A stretch of 64,000 nt of DNA from Pseudorhodobacter turbinis (GTDB lineage: Bacteria; Pseudomonadota; Alphaproteobacteria; Rhodobacterales; Rhodobacteraceae). The position numbers and the translations under genes are program-made. The notes below the pieces were generated by a model. The model ran no database searches. It saw nothing but the letters and a program-made list of their open reading frames with translations, and had not been told where the DNA came from. Positions 1-8,344 of the stretch are shown here, piece after piece. Where the stretch lies: the NCBI RefSeq assembly GCF_005234135.1, contig NZ_CP039964.1, positions 124,001-188,000 of the forward strand, read 5' to 3'. Numbering within the stretch: the first letter of the stretch is position 1; every line of letters begins with the position of its first letter.

Positions 1-199
1 CAAGGAGCGGCGGCATCGTCAGATGCTCAACCGGGGCTTGTTCTTGCGCAATTGCGCGAGAAGGTCAGTGCGATAAGGCACCCGCCGTCGCAAGCGCGGC
101 TGTAGAGGACGTTAAGAACTGGTGGCCTTACTGACCAAAAAGCTTAGCGCTTATGGCGCGTCACTCCTCACGGCGTTGATGTGCTTGCTTATCTAAGAT

Positions 200-434
200 C
201 TAGTTAAGCAGCGCTTTCTTGCGCGCAGTGAATTCTTCAATGTCGATCTCACCCTTTGCAAACCGCTCTTTCAAAAAGCGACAATGCACGGTCGTTTGCG
301 TATGGGCCAATGCCGCCACCGAAGTGGCGTAGGAGGTAGATAGTGCCCGCCACGATCCCAATAACTAACAGAATCATGAATATCGGTCCAAGAAACATGC
401 CAAAGCCTCCCCACTGGCTGTCGCCCCACATCAT
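200..434 (-). pseudogene. SHOCT-domain membrane protein gene, frameshifted
   Basis: The reading frame opens at 434 and encodes a short glycine-rich N-terminus, one hydrophobic membrane segment (about residues 12-35) and a linker, then stops early at 249. In the next frame, directly after a run of five T residues (about 278-282 on the minus strand), the sequence continues as LKERFAKGEIDIEEF and on to a stop at 200-202. That is a normal C-terminal SHOCT motif, so one extra T appears to have broken a small membrane SHOCT gene of about 77 residues. Such proteins are common in metal-stress regions; their function is not known. The start overlaps the stop of the small upstream gene, suggesting a two-gene operon. 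A sequencing error in the T run is the alternative explanation. Confidence 0.6.
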
Positions 435-550
435 GTCATGTCCGTGGTAAGATGACCCGTATCGCCCGGAATTTCACCAACTTGTGCTGCGGCCGACGTG
501 GCCGTCACAGTGACAAAACCCGCTATCTGCGAAATATTTTTCATTGGCAT
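431..550 (-). CDS. small exported protein, 39 residues, unknown function
   Basis: An ATG at 550 is preceded by AAGGAGACGTTAG, a strong ribosome binding site at good spacing. The product begins MPMKNISQIAGFVTVTATSA, a lysine followed by a hydrophobic stretch and an AAA-type end that resembles a signal peptide, and finishes about 20 residues later. Its stop overlaps the start of the SHOCT gene (ATGATG region), so the two are probably translated together. No family is recognised. The short length makes it a likely small periplasmic peptide or a remnant of a longer exported protein. Confidence 0.45.
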   Translation of the reverse strand: MPMKNISQIAGFVTVTATSAAAQVGEIPGDTGHLTTDMT

Positions 551-872
551 CTAACGTCTCCTTGTTGCGGTATCCACTACCGTCATTGACAACGCTACCA
601 GCAGGCCGCGTGACGTGCGGTGATCTAAATCAATGAAACGGCGACAATATGTCTTGGCTTAACAGTCAAGACATAGCTTCCAACGCTACCTTTGCATTGA
701 CCTCAGGCGAGTGGCTCTTTCGTTTTGCCATTCAGGATCGCCCCTCTCGTTATGCGATCCACCCGAAACACTGGTCCAAATTTTCGCGACCACTGCTGTT
801 GCAAACGTTCCGCACGGATCTAAATTCAAACTTATATGTAGACTTTTGAAATAGCAGGCAGGAAGGACTGAT
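551..872. other. intergenic stretch, no supported gene
   Basis: This stretch lies between two divergent transcription units and must hold the promoters for both. A 66-codon open frame (649-849, plus strand) is present but has no ribosome binding site and no recognisable domain. No terminator or operator stood out. Confidence 0.5.
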
Positions 873-1388
873 ATGTCAGCTTCGATTTTGACCCGCAGAA
901 TTTTAATTTCGACCGGTGGTGCAGCACTCTTGGTCGGTGGGGCTGGCCTAGCCTAACCGGCAAATGCGCAATCTTTCGCCCCGACAGCGACCATGCGCGG
1001 TGGGGCGAACAACTATCGTCCGGGCGCTCCAATCGTCGAAAGAATCGGTGGTGGTGGCTTCTGGACCACGGGCACAGTTCGGAGTGCGAGGGACGGTGCG
1101 CCACTCGCAGGTCGGCGCATTCAGGTCTGGGCACATACGACAGAAGGCAACGAACGGGACGAACGTTCGCACGGTGCGACGCTTACAGATGAAAATGGCA
1201 TGTTTCGTCTAGAAATGCCCCAGATTGTGCCTGCTTTCGGGCAACCGCATGGGCATTTGACCTATGATTCCGACTATGATTCCGACTATGATGACGGCGG
1301 CTTTGAAACAGTTTTTTTGTGGCCAGTCATGGCGGCTGCGTCTGACACCAGCCTCAATGTAGAGTTCGTTTTGCGTCCTGTCGGATGA
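873..1388 (+). pseudogene. Tat-exported intradiol-dioxygenase-fold protein with a stop codon in the signal peptide
   Basis: An ATG at 873 follows GGAAGGACTGAT and begins MSASILTRRILISTGGAALL, a twin-arginine-type signal peptide. Codon 28 (954-956) is TAA, just before the expected cleavage region PANAQS. The same frame then stays open to the TGA at 1386-1388. The mature part holds GTVRSARDGAPLAGRRIQVW and TLTDENGMFRLEMP, the beta-sandwich pattern shared by intradiol ring-cleavage dioxygenases and carboxypeptidase-regulatory-like domains; the metal-binding Tyr/His set of true dioxygenases is not evident. The stop overlaps the ATG of the next gene (ATGA). One base change (CAA to TAA) would explain the stop. 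Translation could restart at 993 but would give an unexported product. Confidence 0.6.
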
Positions 1389-1966
1389 CTTTGCGCGGGG
1401 CGCTGATTTGGGGCGCACTTGCCCTCGCAGTTGCGATACCGTTGATTTCTGCTGCACAAAGCCCGCTTTTGCAATGGCGGGACCCTGTCTACATTGTTGC
1501 CGGGTTTTCAGGGATTATCGGGTTAGCGCTATTGCTTGTTCAGGCAGCATTGATCGCTGGTTTGCTTCCGGGTGTTCCGGGTCGGCGCCTGCATATCTGG
1601 GCCGGCGTAGGGTTGATTGTTGCGGTCGTTGTTCACGTCGCTGGTCTATGGATCACGAGCCCGCCTAACGTGATAGACGTGGTGCTGTTTCGCTCACCGA
1701 CACCGTTTTCCATTTGGGGTGCGGTGGCAATGTGGGCCGTTTTTACCGGGGGTTTACTTGCTGGCATCAGAAAGCGAATTGGCCCCCGAAGCTGGCGTTT
1801 AGGGCATAGCCTTGCTGCGATCGTTATGATTACCGGCACTGTCATTCATACATGGCGTATCCAAGGCGCGATGGAGGACCTCACGAAGGCGGGGCTATGC
1901 GTGATAGTTCTGGCCGCTGGCGCATGGGCGCTGCAACAACGAAGGGTCTGGCGGTTGTTACGCTGA
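1385..1966 (+). CDS. ferric-reductase-like transmembrane protein (haem b)
   Basis: This 193-residue membrane protein has about five hydrophobic segments. Two pairs of histidines, H70/H84 and H141/H155, are each 14 residues apart on predicted membrane helices, which is the haem b ligand pattern of ferric-reductase-like/YedZ-type domains. It would pass electrons across the inner membrane. It starts by ATGA overlap with the exported dioxygenase-fold gene, so the two probably act together on a periplasmic redox step. There is no FAD or NAD-binding domain, so an electron donor elsewhere is needed. The exact subfamily is uncertain. Confidence 0.6.
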   Translation: MTLRGALIWGALALAVAIPLISAAQSPLLQWRDPVYIVAGFSGIIGLALLLVQAALIAGLLPGVPGRRLHIWAGVGLIVAVVVHVAGLWITSPPNVIDVVLFRSPTPFSIWGAVAMWAVFTGGLLAGIRKRIGPRSWRLGHSLAAIVMITGTVIHTWRIQGAMEDLTKAGLCVIVLAAGAWALQQRRVWRLLR

Positions 1967-2100
1967 CGGCCCGTTGTGCCGCGCGGACTTTTGGGCAAGG
2001 CACCAAAGCGCACGGATATGGGGTGTCGGCGTTCCGGGCCTATCGGCTTGTCTGAACCGGGCTGCGCCCTATGTCTTTGCGAACAGACACGGAGTATATC

Positions 2101-3171
2101 ATGATCAGGAAATGCATCACGGCGGTTGCTGCCCTGCTTTACTTGAATGCCATTGCCGCAGCCCAAACCCCGTTTGGGTTGGAGCCGATTGCGACCTTGG
2201 AACAACCGTGGGCCATGGCGGTCTTGCCGCAAGGTGGATTTCTTGTGACGGAAAAGGCGGGCCGTCTGACCTATGTTGCAACCTCAGGCGAGGTGCAGAC
2301 GATTGCAGGCGCGCCAAGTGTGACAGATGACGGGCAGGTGGGCTTGCACGATGTGGCCCTGGCGCCAGATTTCGAGACATCGGGTCTGGTTTATCTGACA
2401 TGGGTCGATGGCTCGGGCGGGGGTGCGTTGCACCTTGGGCGGGGGCGGCTGGATCTGGCGGTGCTTCAACTGGCCGATCTGGATGTGATTTGGCGCGCCA
2501 CGCCCATGGGCGGCAAGGGCCATCCGGGCGCGATGATCGCATTTGGCCCCGACGGGCACCTGTTCTTGACCAGCGGTGATCGTCAGTTGGGCGACCCGGC
2601 ACAGGTTTTGGGCGACAGCAGAGGCAAGATCTTGCGCCTGACAGTTGACGGCACGCCCGTCAGCGACAACCCCTTTCCCGATGCCCCCGAGGTTTGGACT
2701 TTTGGCCACCGAAACCCTTACGGGCTCACGTTTGATGGCACAGGCAGGCTTTGGTCGCACGAGATGGGGCCGCGCGGCGGCGATGAGTTGAACCTCATAG
2801 CAGCGGGCCAGAATTATGGCTGGCCGCAGGTCTCTGAGGGGCGGCACTACAGCGGTCGGGCGATCCCCGCCCATGCGACGCGGCCCGAGTTTGCGCCGCC
2901 GCTGATGGAATGGACACCGGTCATCGCCCCAGCGGGAATGATCTATTACGATGGCAGGGTCTTTCCTGAATGGGGCGGCTCATTATTGTTGGGAGGACTG
3001 GCATCGCAAGCGCTGATCCGTGTCGAGATCAGCAGAGAAACCGCGCAAGAGGTTGACCGTTGGGACATCGGCAACCGCATTCGCGATGTGGATGCCGATG
3101 CCGATGGTCAGGTCTACGTGCTTGAAGACGGCGCCGAGGCTCGCCTCCTGCGGCTGATCCGCACCCCCTAA
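2101..3171 (+). CDS. PQQ-dependent sugar dehydrogenase (glucose/sorbosone dehydrogenase family)
   Basis: The start chosen is the ATG at 2101, preceded by GGAG seven bases upstream; it gives a signal peptide (IRKCITAVAALLYLNAIAAA) and a mature six-bladed beta-propeller of about 335 residues. Family landmarks are the PWAMAVLP opening, GQVGLHDVALAPDF, the GGKGHPGAMIAFGPDG segment, FGHRNPYGL, and EMGPRGGDELN, which matches the soluble aldose sugar dehydrogenase (YliI-like) family that uses calcium and PQQ. It would oxidise sugars in the periplasm. An upstream ATG in frame at 2071 has no ribosome site and spoils the signal peptide. It stands alone on its strand, 134 bases after the ferric-reductase-like gene. 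Confidence 0.8.
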   Translation: MIRKCITAVAALLYLNAIAAAQTPFGLEPIATLEQPWAMAVLPQGGFLVTEKAGRLTYVATSGEVQTIAGAPSVTDDGQVGLHDVALAPDFETSGLVYLTWVDGSGGGALHLGRGRLDLAVLQLADLDVIWRATPMGGKGHPGAMIAFGPDGHLFLTSGDRQLGDPAQVLGDSRGKILRLTVDGTPVSDNPFPDAPEVWTFGHRNPYGLTFDGTGRLWSHEMGPRGGDELNLIAAGQNYGWPQVSEGRHYSGRAIPAHATRPEFAPPLMEWTPVIAPAGMIYYDGRVFPEWGGSLLLGGLASQALIRVEISRETAQEVDRWDIGNRIRDVDADADGQVYVLEDGAEARLLRLIRTP

Positions 3172-3545
3172 AACAAGTCCAACTTTTTATCCGCCCCTCC
3201 AACAGCCAAATGCTTGAATGACGTGTCGCCCCGAACTGACGTTCGTCCCCGGTATCCCTTCCTACAAGAAATGAGAGTAGGTCGCGACCGAGCTGGGTCA
3301 TGCGTGCCTATTCGTTACACCGAGCGTTTGGCAAAAATCAGGCTAAGGCTGTTCAGCTCCTGCTCCTCCTCCCCGGTGCGAAGACTGCCAGCAGTCTACG
3401 CGGCAAGAATGCAAGATGTGGTCCGTGATTGGTCGAACGGACAAGAAAATGCGTTCAACATCATTATGCTGACAAAAATTTGCGCAGGTCGTGCGAACAA
3501 TATCGCAGGTCGGAGCTACATTGAGGAGAGCAAACACGTGATCTT
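3172..3545. other. intergenic stretch between convergent genes, no supported gene
   Basis: This lies between the 3' ends of the sugar dehydrogenase and the DUF411 gene. The open frames here (3214-3561 plus, 3343-3537 minus) have no ribosome sites or recognisable domains. No convincing terminator hairpin with a T run was seen. Confidence 0.45.
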
Positions 3546-4013
3546 TTACGCAGCCTCGTAGCGCGAAAAAACTTCGGTCGTGCCGTCGCGCCGGATCAGG
3601 AACACATCATACGCCTCGCGCTCGCTTTCCGGCCCCATCCCCGGAGAACCGTAAGGCATACCAGGCACTGCCAAGCCGATGGCATCGGGGCGCTCGACCA
3701 GAAGGCGGCGGATATCGGACGGAGGTACATGGCCTTCCAGCATATATTGATCAATCCGACCTGTATGGCATGAAATCATGTCCTGCGGGATACCATTGTC
3801 GGATTTATACTGCATCAGTAAGGTTCCAAGACTGTCCTCCGTGGTAACCGCAAAACCTTCGGTCTGCAGAACATCGACCCAAGCCGAACAGCATCCACAG
3901 TTTCGATCCTTGACGACATGAATGGCAGGATCTGCTGCAAGGGCCGGCCGGGCGATGGCTGAAGCTCCGGCGATCAACATCAGGTGGCGGCGTGTTAAGG
4001 TGGCAAAAGACAT
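3546..4013 (-). CDS. DUF411 metal-binding protein, exported
   Basis: The start at 4013 is supported by GAGGAGAAGCTCACC before ATG. The N-terminus contains RRHLMLIAGASAIARPALAA, a Tat-like export signal. The mature part has NCGCC at residues 38-42 followed by the conserved pattern through SCHTG, GHVPP and PGMPYGSPGM that defines the DUF411 family, found in copper and heavy-metal resistance clusters. At 155 residues it has normal length. It probably binds a soft metal in the periplasm through the cysteine cluster and methionines. It follows a dsbB remnant and the cadA block on the same strand. Confidence 0.8.
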   Translation of the reverse strand: MSFATLTRRHLMLIAGASAIARPALAADPAIHVVKDRNCGCCSAWVDVLQTEGFAVTTEDSLGTLLMQYKSDNGIPQDMISCHTGRIDQYMLEGHVPPSDIRRLLVERPDAIGLAVPGMPYGSPGMGPESEREAYDVFLIRRDGTTEVFSRYEAA

Positions 4014-4081
4014 GGTGAGCTTCTCCTCAGGCCAGAATGCGGCGTAATTTTGGAACAGCGAAACGCCGATCCTCGTGGAAG

Positions 4082-4327
4082 TCAATGATGCTGGCAAATC
4101 ACCCGTTGGCATATCCGCACGCCGGTATCACCACGCAAAACGGCAAGCCCCAAAAGTGGCACCAAAGGAAATATGGCGATGCGCTGATACCAACACAGAG
4201 TGCAGGGCATCTGGCCCAACACCTCACCGATAAACAGCGCGGCCAGGGTGGCGACAAGGGCAATCACGAAAGCCACTGCCAACGCCCCTTCCGAACGGTA
4301 GGTTGCGATGAAACCGTTTTCACGCAT
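4082..4327 (-). pseudogene. DsbB-like disulfide oxidoreductase, 3' truncated
   Basis: A good ribosome site (AGGAGAACGCCG) precedes the ATG at 4327. The product starts with a membrane segment and carries MPCTLCWYQRIAIFPLVPLL, the quinone-reducing CxxC (C42, C45) and the motif that follows it in the BdbC/DsbB family. The family needs four membrane helices and a second cysteine pair; here the match ends after LRGDTGV, about residue 69, and the frame stops at 81. The rest is missing, so it cannot reoxidise a DsbA partner. It probably belonged to the metal-resistance operon before the sequence now at 3.5-4.1 kb was joined to it. Confidence 0.65.
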
Positions 4328-4369
4328 CGGCGTTCTCCTGCTTTGGCTCTTTGCGCAGCATTCACGAAA

Positions 4370-5359
4370 TCAGTGCCACCGCCCCAAGGCTGATCGCCAC
4401 ATCGGCCATGTTGAATGTCGCCAATGCCACGTCCGCCAAGAGACGTCGAGAAAATCTGTCACCATGCCTTGCCGCGCCCATCGATTGTTCGTCCGCAATG
4501 CCATGATCCCTATGATCAATGTCAATCCACCCGTCAGGGCAACCATTGCCCAAGGCCTGCCTGCCATAACGCCAGATAACATGTCCAAACTGGCACCTTC
4601 ATTGAAGCCAAGAGCGAGATTAAAGTCGGGCGAAACAGGATAGAGACTTCCTTGCGTCAACCAGACAAGCGCCGTGAGTTTTGTGATCTGATCAAAAGCG
4701 ACCACGCAAATCAAAACAAAACCCATTGCAAGCCGCATTTCTGCAAACTCTGTCCGCAAGCCAATCCAGCGTGGAACATCCTTGCAATATGTCACGTAGG
4801 CTTGCCCAAGAGTGCGGGCCAACGCGGCCTCTTCCGAGCGGATTTGCAGGCTGGCCGAGGTCAGGAATATCACGACTGCCGCCGCTGTCGGCAGCGCTGG
4901 GATCGCCAGTGCCACACCGGCCAACAACAAAGCCTGCCCCAGAAAAGTAGGATTGCGACTGATACGAAACAACCCAGTTTGAACCAGCGCCCCGGTATCG
5001 GCCTGAGGAACACCGACTCGCCAAGATGCCCCCATCAACCTTTGGGCCAGAACGGCGACCATCGCGCCAACCGTGGAGACGCATATCCCAATGATGCCAA
5101 GGGCGGGAAACGCGCCTTCGGTCCAAAGCGGGTCAGCCTTGTGCAAGGCCGGAACTGCCAGCCAAAGCATTGGTACAAGGCCCGCCAACACAAAGGATGC
5201 GCGAAACCCAAGGGCCGCGATACGGTCTCGGCCTTTGGCCTTGCCAAACAGCCAGACCGATCGTCCGATCGCGCGCGCGGCCTTTGCATTGCCCCAGACG
5301 AACAGGGCCAGATATCCCACCAACACGGCAAGGACGGCCCAACCAAACAGCGATATCAC
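4370..5359 (-). pseudogene. isoprenylcysteine methyltransferase-like domain joined to a frameshifted signal peptidase II (lspA/pbrC-like)
   Basis: The frame starts at a GTG (5359) with GGGAGGG just upstream and sits two bases after the cadA stop. Residues 1-207 form a membrane methyltransferase of the ICMT/phospholipid methyltransferase family (QTGLFRISRNPTFLGQ, then the C-terminal TYCKDVPRW). From about residue 209 the protein turns into signal peptidase II: FDQITKL, FNLALGFNEGAS and the first catalytic aspartate region MVTDFLD. After WRTWHW the frame is wrong. The expected FNMADVAISLG with the second catalytic aspartate is read in the next frame (down to 4362), so a base has been lost near 4437, and the GN-x-x-DR motif is also damaged. 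In lead and cadmium clusters lspA (pbrC) accompanies the ATPase. Confidence 0.65.
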
Positions 5360-5360
5360 G

Positions 5361-7628
5361 TCAACCCTCCCGCTCAGGGTTAAAGCGCAACAGGCGCAAC
5401 GCGTTCAGGGTCACCAGCACTGTGGCCCCAGTATCGGCCAGAATGGCGATCCACAGCCCAGTAATTCCCAACACGGAAGTCACGAGAAAGACCGCCTTCA
5501 GCCCCAGCGCCAGTGTCACGTTCTGTCGGATGTTGGCCATAGCCGCCCGCGCCAGCCGAATTTGCGCTGGCACATCCGTCACCCGGTCGCGCAGAATGGC
5601 GGCATCTGCGGTTTCCAGCGCCACATCGGTGCCCGACCCCATCGCCACGCCAACAGACGCCTGTTTCAGCGCGGGCGCGTCATTGATGCCGTCACCAATC
5701 ATCATCACATGGCCACTTGTGCCCATCTGCTTGATCGCCGCCAGCTTGTCCTCGGGCATCATTTCCGCCTGAAACTCGATGCCGAGGCCGCCCGCAATGG
5801 CCGCTGCGGTGCGTGGGTTGTCGCCTGTCAGAACCACTGGGGTGATCCCCATGGCGCGCAACTGGCGCACAGCATCGGCGGCGTCCTGGCGCGGCTCATC
5901 GCGCAACGCAAACAAGGCCAGCGGTTCGCGGGCGCGATAAAGCACAGCAACCGTTTTTCCCTCTTCCTCCAGCGCTGTCGCACGCCGCAACCCAATACCG
6001 TCCAATCCACCTTGTTCCATCGCATATTTGGGGTTGGTGACCCATACAGATGCGCCATCAATCACCGCCTCGACCCCTTTACCGGGGATCGCGCGGGCGT
6101 TTTGTGCCGCCACTACAGGGGCATTAACATCTTTGGCTTTGCCAGAGATCGCCAAGGCGAGCGGATGACTTGACCCTGCCTCAACTGCTGCGGCAAGCGA
6201 TAGCACGACGCTCTCATCCAGCGGCCCCAGCGTCACCACATCCGTCACAACCGGGCGGCCATGCGTCAGGGTGCCTGTCTTGTCAAAAGCGACATGGGTG
6301 GTCTTGGCTGCCGCCTCGATCACAGCGCCACCCTTCATCAACAGCCCCTTGCGCGCGCCCGCAGACATGGCCGACGCAATCGCCGCAGGCACCGATATCA
6401 CCAGCGCACAGGGGCACCCGATCAGCAGAAGTGCCAATCCACGATAAAACCACGTGTCCCACGGTTGATCAAACATAAGGGGGGGCACGAGGATAACCAG
6501 CGCGGCCACACCAACGATTGCAGGCATATACCAACGGCTGAACCGGTCGATGAAGCGTTCGGTCGGCGCGCGGGCCTCCTCGGCCTCTTCCACAAGTTGG
6601 ATGATGCGCGAAATAGTGTTGTCTTGCGCGGCCTTGGTCACCGTGACGCGCAATGCGGCTTCGGTATTGATCGAGCCTGCAAAGACAGCATCACCCTGAC
6701 CTTTGGTGCGCGGCACGCTTTCGCCCGTCACCGGGCTTTCATCGATGCCACTGGTTCCAGATGCAATATCGCCATCTGCTGGGATACGATCGCCGGGCCG
6801 CACCAGAACGATCTGACCTATGGTCAGCGTTTCAGCGGGCACCTCACGGGTAACGCCGTTTTCCTCCAGCAGCGCTGTCTTGGGCACAAGGTTTGCCAAT
6901 GCGCGAATGCCGTCACGCGCTTTGTTGGCCGCAACCCCTTCCAGCACTTCGCCGACCGCAAACAGGAACACCACCAGCGCCGCCTCTTGTGCTGCGTTGA
7001 TGAACAGCGCGCCAATGGCGGCGATGGTCATAAGGCTTTCGATGGTAAAAGGCTGGCCGACGCGCAGCGCGGCAAAGGCCCGTTTGGCCACGGGTGCTAC
7101 ACCGATGAGGCAGGCGATGAAAAACGCCCAATAGCCTATCTCAGACGAAGTCAAAAGTTCGATGCCCCAGGCGACCACCAAAAGAATACCGGTCACGATG
7201 ACCAGTTGACCCTTGGAAGTCTGATACCACCGCTTGCCGCTGTCGGCGGGGTCATCATGCACATGGCCTGCACCACCGTGACCCGCATCAGGGCTGGGTT
7301 TAGGGTCATGGTCATCGCCGTCGTGATCGGAATGATTCTGCGCACCCGCCTGCTCGGGCATTACAAACCCCTTGCGCGCGGCGGCCTCACCCTTTGGTGC
7401 AATGCCGTAGCCAAGCGATTTGACCGTCGCCTCAACCCGCGCGCGTGGCGTTTGCGCCTCATCCAGTGTCAAGCGCAGGCGTTCGGTCATCAGCGCCACG
7501 CTGATACCAGACACCCCCGGCAGCCGCCCCACGGCATCCTTGATCTTGTTGGCACAAGATCCGCAATCCATGCCGGAAACGGTCCATTCACAACTGCTAT
7601 CAGTTTGTTCAGGGGGTGATTTGGTCAT
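5361..7628 (-). CDS. cadA: Zn/Cd/Pb-exporting P1B-type ATPase
   Basis: The start at 7628 has CCGGAGATAGAT upstream; a longer frame to 7691 would run into the promoter dyad. The product of 755 residues has an N-terminal metal-binding domain with GMDCGSC (19-25), a histidine/aspartate-rich linker (about 98-126), eight predicted membrane helices, the CPC motif (405-407), the phosphorylation site DKTGT (D449), and the hinge GDGINDAP. A lysine in LGLKAVFL and an aspartate in LADTGATVLVTLNALRLL near the C-terminus are the P1B-2 signature, so Zn(II), Cd(II) or Pb(II) is exported to the periplasm. It is divergent from the MerR gene and is first in the operon with the methyltransferase/lspA remnant. 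Confidence 0.9.
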   Translation of the reverse strand: MTKSPPEQTDSSCEWTVSGMDCGSCANKIKDAVGRLPGVSGISVALMTERLRLTLDEAQTPRARVEATVKSLGYGIAPKGEAAARKGFVMPEQAGAQNHSDHDGDDHDPKPSPDAGHGGAGHVHDDPADSGKRWYQTSKGQLVIVTGILLVVAWGIELLTSSEIGYWAFFIACLIGVAPVAKRAFAALRVGQPFTIESLMTIAAIGALFINAAQEAALVVFLFAVGEVLEGVAANKARDGIRALANLVPKTALLEENGVTREVPAETLTIGQIVLVRPGDRIPADGDIASGTSGIDESPVTGESVPRTKGQGDAVFAGSINTEAALRVTVTKAAQDNTISRIIQLVEEAEEARAPTERFIDRFSRWYMPAIVGVAALVILVPPLMFDQPWDTWFYRGLALLLIGCPCALVISVPAAIASAMSAGARKGLLMKGGAVIEAAAKTTHVAFDKTGTLTHGRPVVTDVVTLGPLDESVVLSLAAAVEAGSSHPLALAISGKAKDVNAPVVAAQNARAIPGKGVEAVIDGASVWVTNPKYAMEQGGLDGIGLRRATALEEEGKTVAVLYRAREPLALFALRDEPRQDAADAVRQLRAMGITPVVLTGDNPRTAAAIAGGLGIEFQAEMMPEDKLAAIKQMGTSGHVMMIGDGINDAPALKQASVGVAMGSGTDVALETADAAILRDRVTDVPAQIRLARAAMANIRQNVTLALGLKAVFLVTSVLGITGLWIAILADTGATVLVTLNALRLLRFNPEREG

Positions 7629-7675
7629 ATCTATCTCCGGCTTGGTCAAGGCATTGCCCTTATTGATTCCCATGT

Positions 7676-7704
7676 TTAATGTCTCTAGCAACTAGAGGTT
7701 CAAG
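7676..7704 (-). promoter_or_regulatory. MerR-type promoter/operator for cadA
   Basis: On the minus strand TTGAAC (7698-7703) is followed by the dyad CTCTAG-TTG-CTAGAG (7683-7697) and then a CATTAAAC -10 region, giving the long 19-base spacer typical of MerR-activated metal promoters. The dyad resembles ZntR/CadR/PbrR operators. It lies between the divergent cadA and merR genes. Confidence 0.7.
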
Positions 7705-7713
7705 AGGTTTTTC

Positions 7714-8151
7714 ATGCTGACCATCGGAAAGTTGAGCAAGACTGCCGGCGTCAAGGTGCCGACGATCCGTTATTACGAAGAGATCGGTCTATTGCCAGAA
7801 GCGGAGCGAAGTGCCGGAAACCAGCGGCTTTATGGCACCGCCACAATGGACCGACTGTCCTTTATCCGTCACGCCCGTGATCTGGGCTTTACGCTGGAGG
7901 CCATCCGCGATCTGCTCAGCCTGTCCGACACCCCCGATCAATCCTGTGCGGCGGCTGACCAGATCGCAAAGGCACAACTTGTCGCTGTGCGGGATCGCCT
8001 TGTCCGCTTGCGGGCGCTGGAAGTAGAACTGGAACGTATGATCGCTCAATGCGCCCACGGCACCATCGCCGATTGCCGCGTGATTGAGGTGCTGGGGAAC
8101 CATGATCTATGTGGCCATGCGCATGACGCGCCGGGTCACGCATTCCTGTAA
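7714..8151 (+). CDS. MerR-family Zn/Cd/Pb-responsive regulator
   Basis: This 145-residue protein has the MerR N-terminal winged helix (IGKLSKTAGVKVPTIRYYEE, then GNQRLY), the dimerisation helix, and metal-ligand candidates: the cysteine in DQSCAAADQIA (CadR/ZntR/PbrR position about 79) and the C-terminal C-AHGTIAD-C pair with a later CGHAH tail. This ligand arrangement fits the divalent Zn/Cd/Pb class rather than copper or mercury sensors. It is divergent from cadA with the operator between them. When metal binds, it would untwist the long spacer and switch on cadA. Length and domains are complete. Confidence 0.85.
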   Translation: MLTIGKLSKTAGVKVPTIRYYEEIGLLPEAERSAGNQRLYGTATMDRLSFIRHARDLGFTLEAIRDLLSLSDTPDQSCAAADQIAKAQLVAVRDRLVRLRALEVELERMIAQCAHGTIADCRVIEVLGNHDLCGHAHDAPGHAFL

Positions 8152-8153
8152 CG

Positions 8154-8344
8154 TCAGTCGACCGTCTGCGAGAGCCGCCGCCATCCCAAGAAGCCAAGGC
8201 CGAGAAAGACCAAAAGCAGCACGATGCTGAAGTCGCCCCATCCGTCCACCACAGCCCGCTCAATCGCGGCACCAAAGCAATATCCAGCCCCCACCATAGC
8301 AAAGCCGAGGAGGCATTCAACACCGTAAACACTGGCCACTTCAT
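8154..8344 (-). pseudogene. C-terminal fragment of a membrane protein (DedA-like?)
   Basis: This fragment holds two hydrophobic segments (GVECLLGFAMVGAGYCFG and DFSIVLLLVFLGLGFLGW) and ends after WRRL, resembling the last two helices of DedA/VTT-type membrane proteins. A neighbouring frame contains SSALLWWGL, as if one frameshift separates them. The 5' part is cut off at about 8345, where IS256-type sequence begins. The family call is tentative. Confidence 0.3.

Noticed and set aside
1..114. Open frame on the plus strand at the window start ending in TAG at 112-114
   Set aside because: Too short and without a recognised domain; it could be the end of a gene cut by the window but nothing supports it beyond a stop-free stretch.
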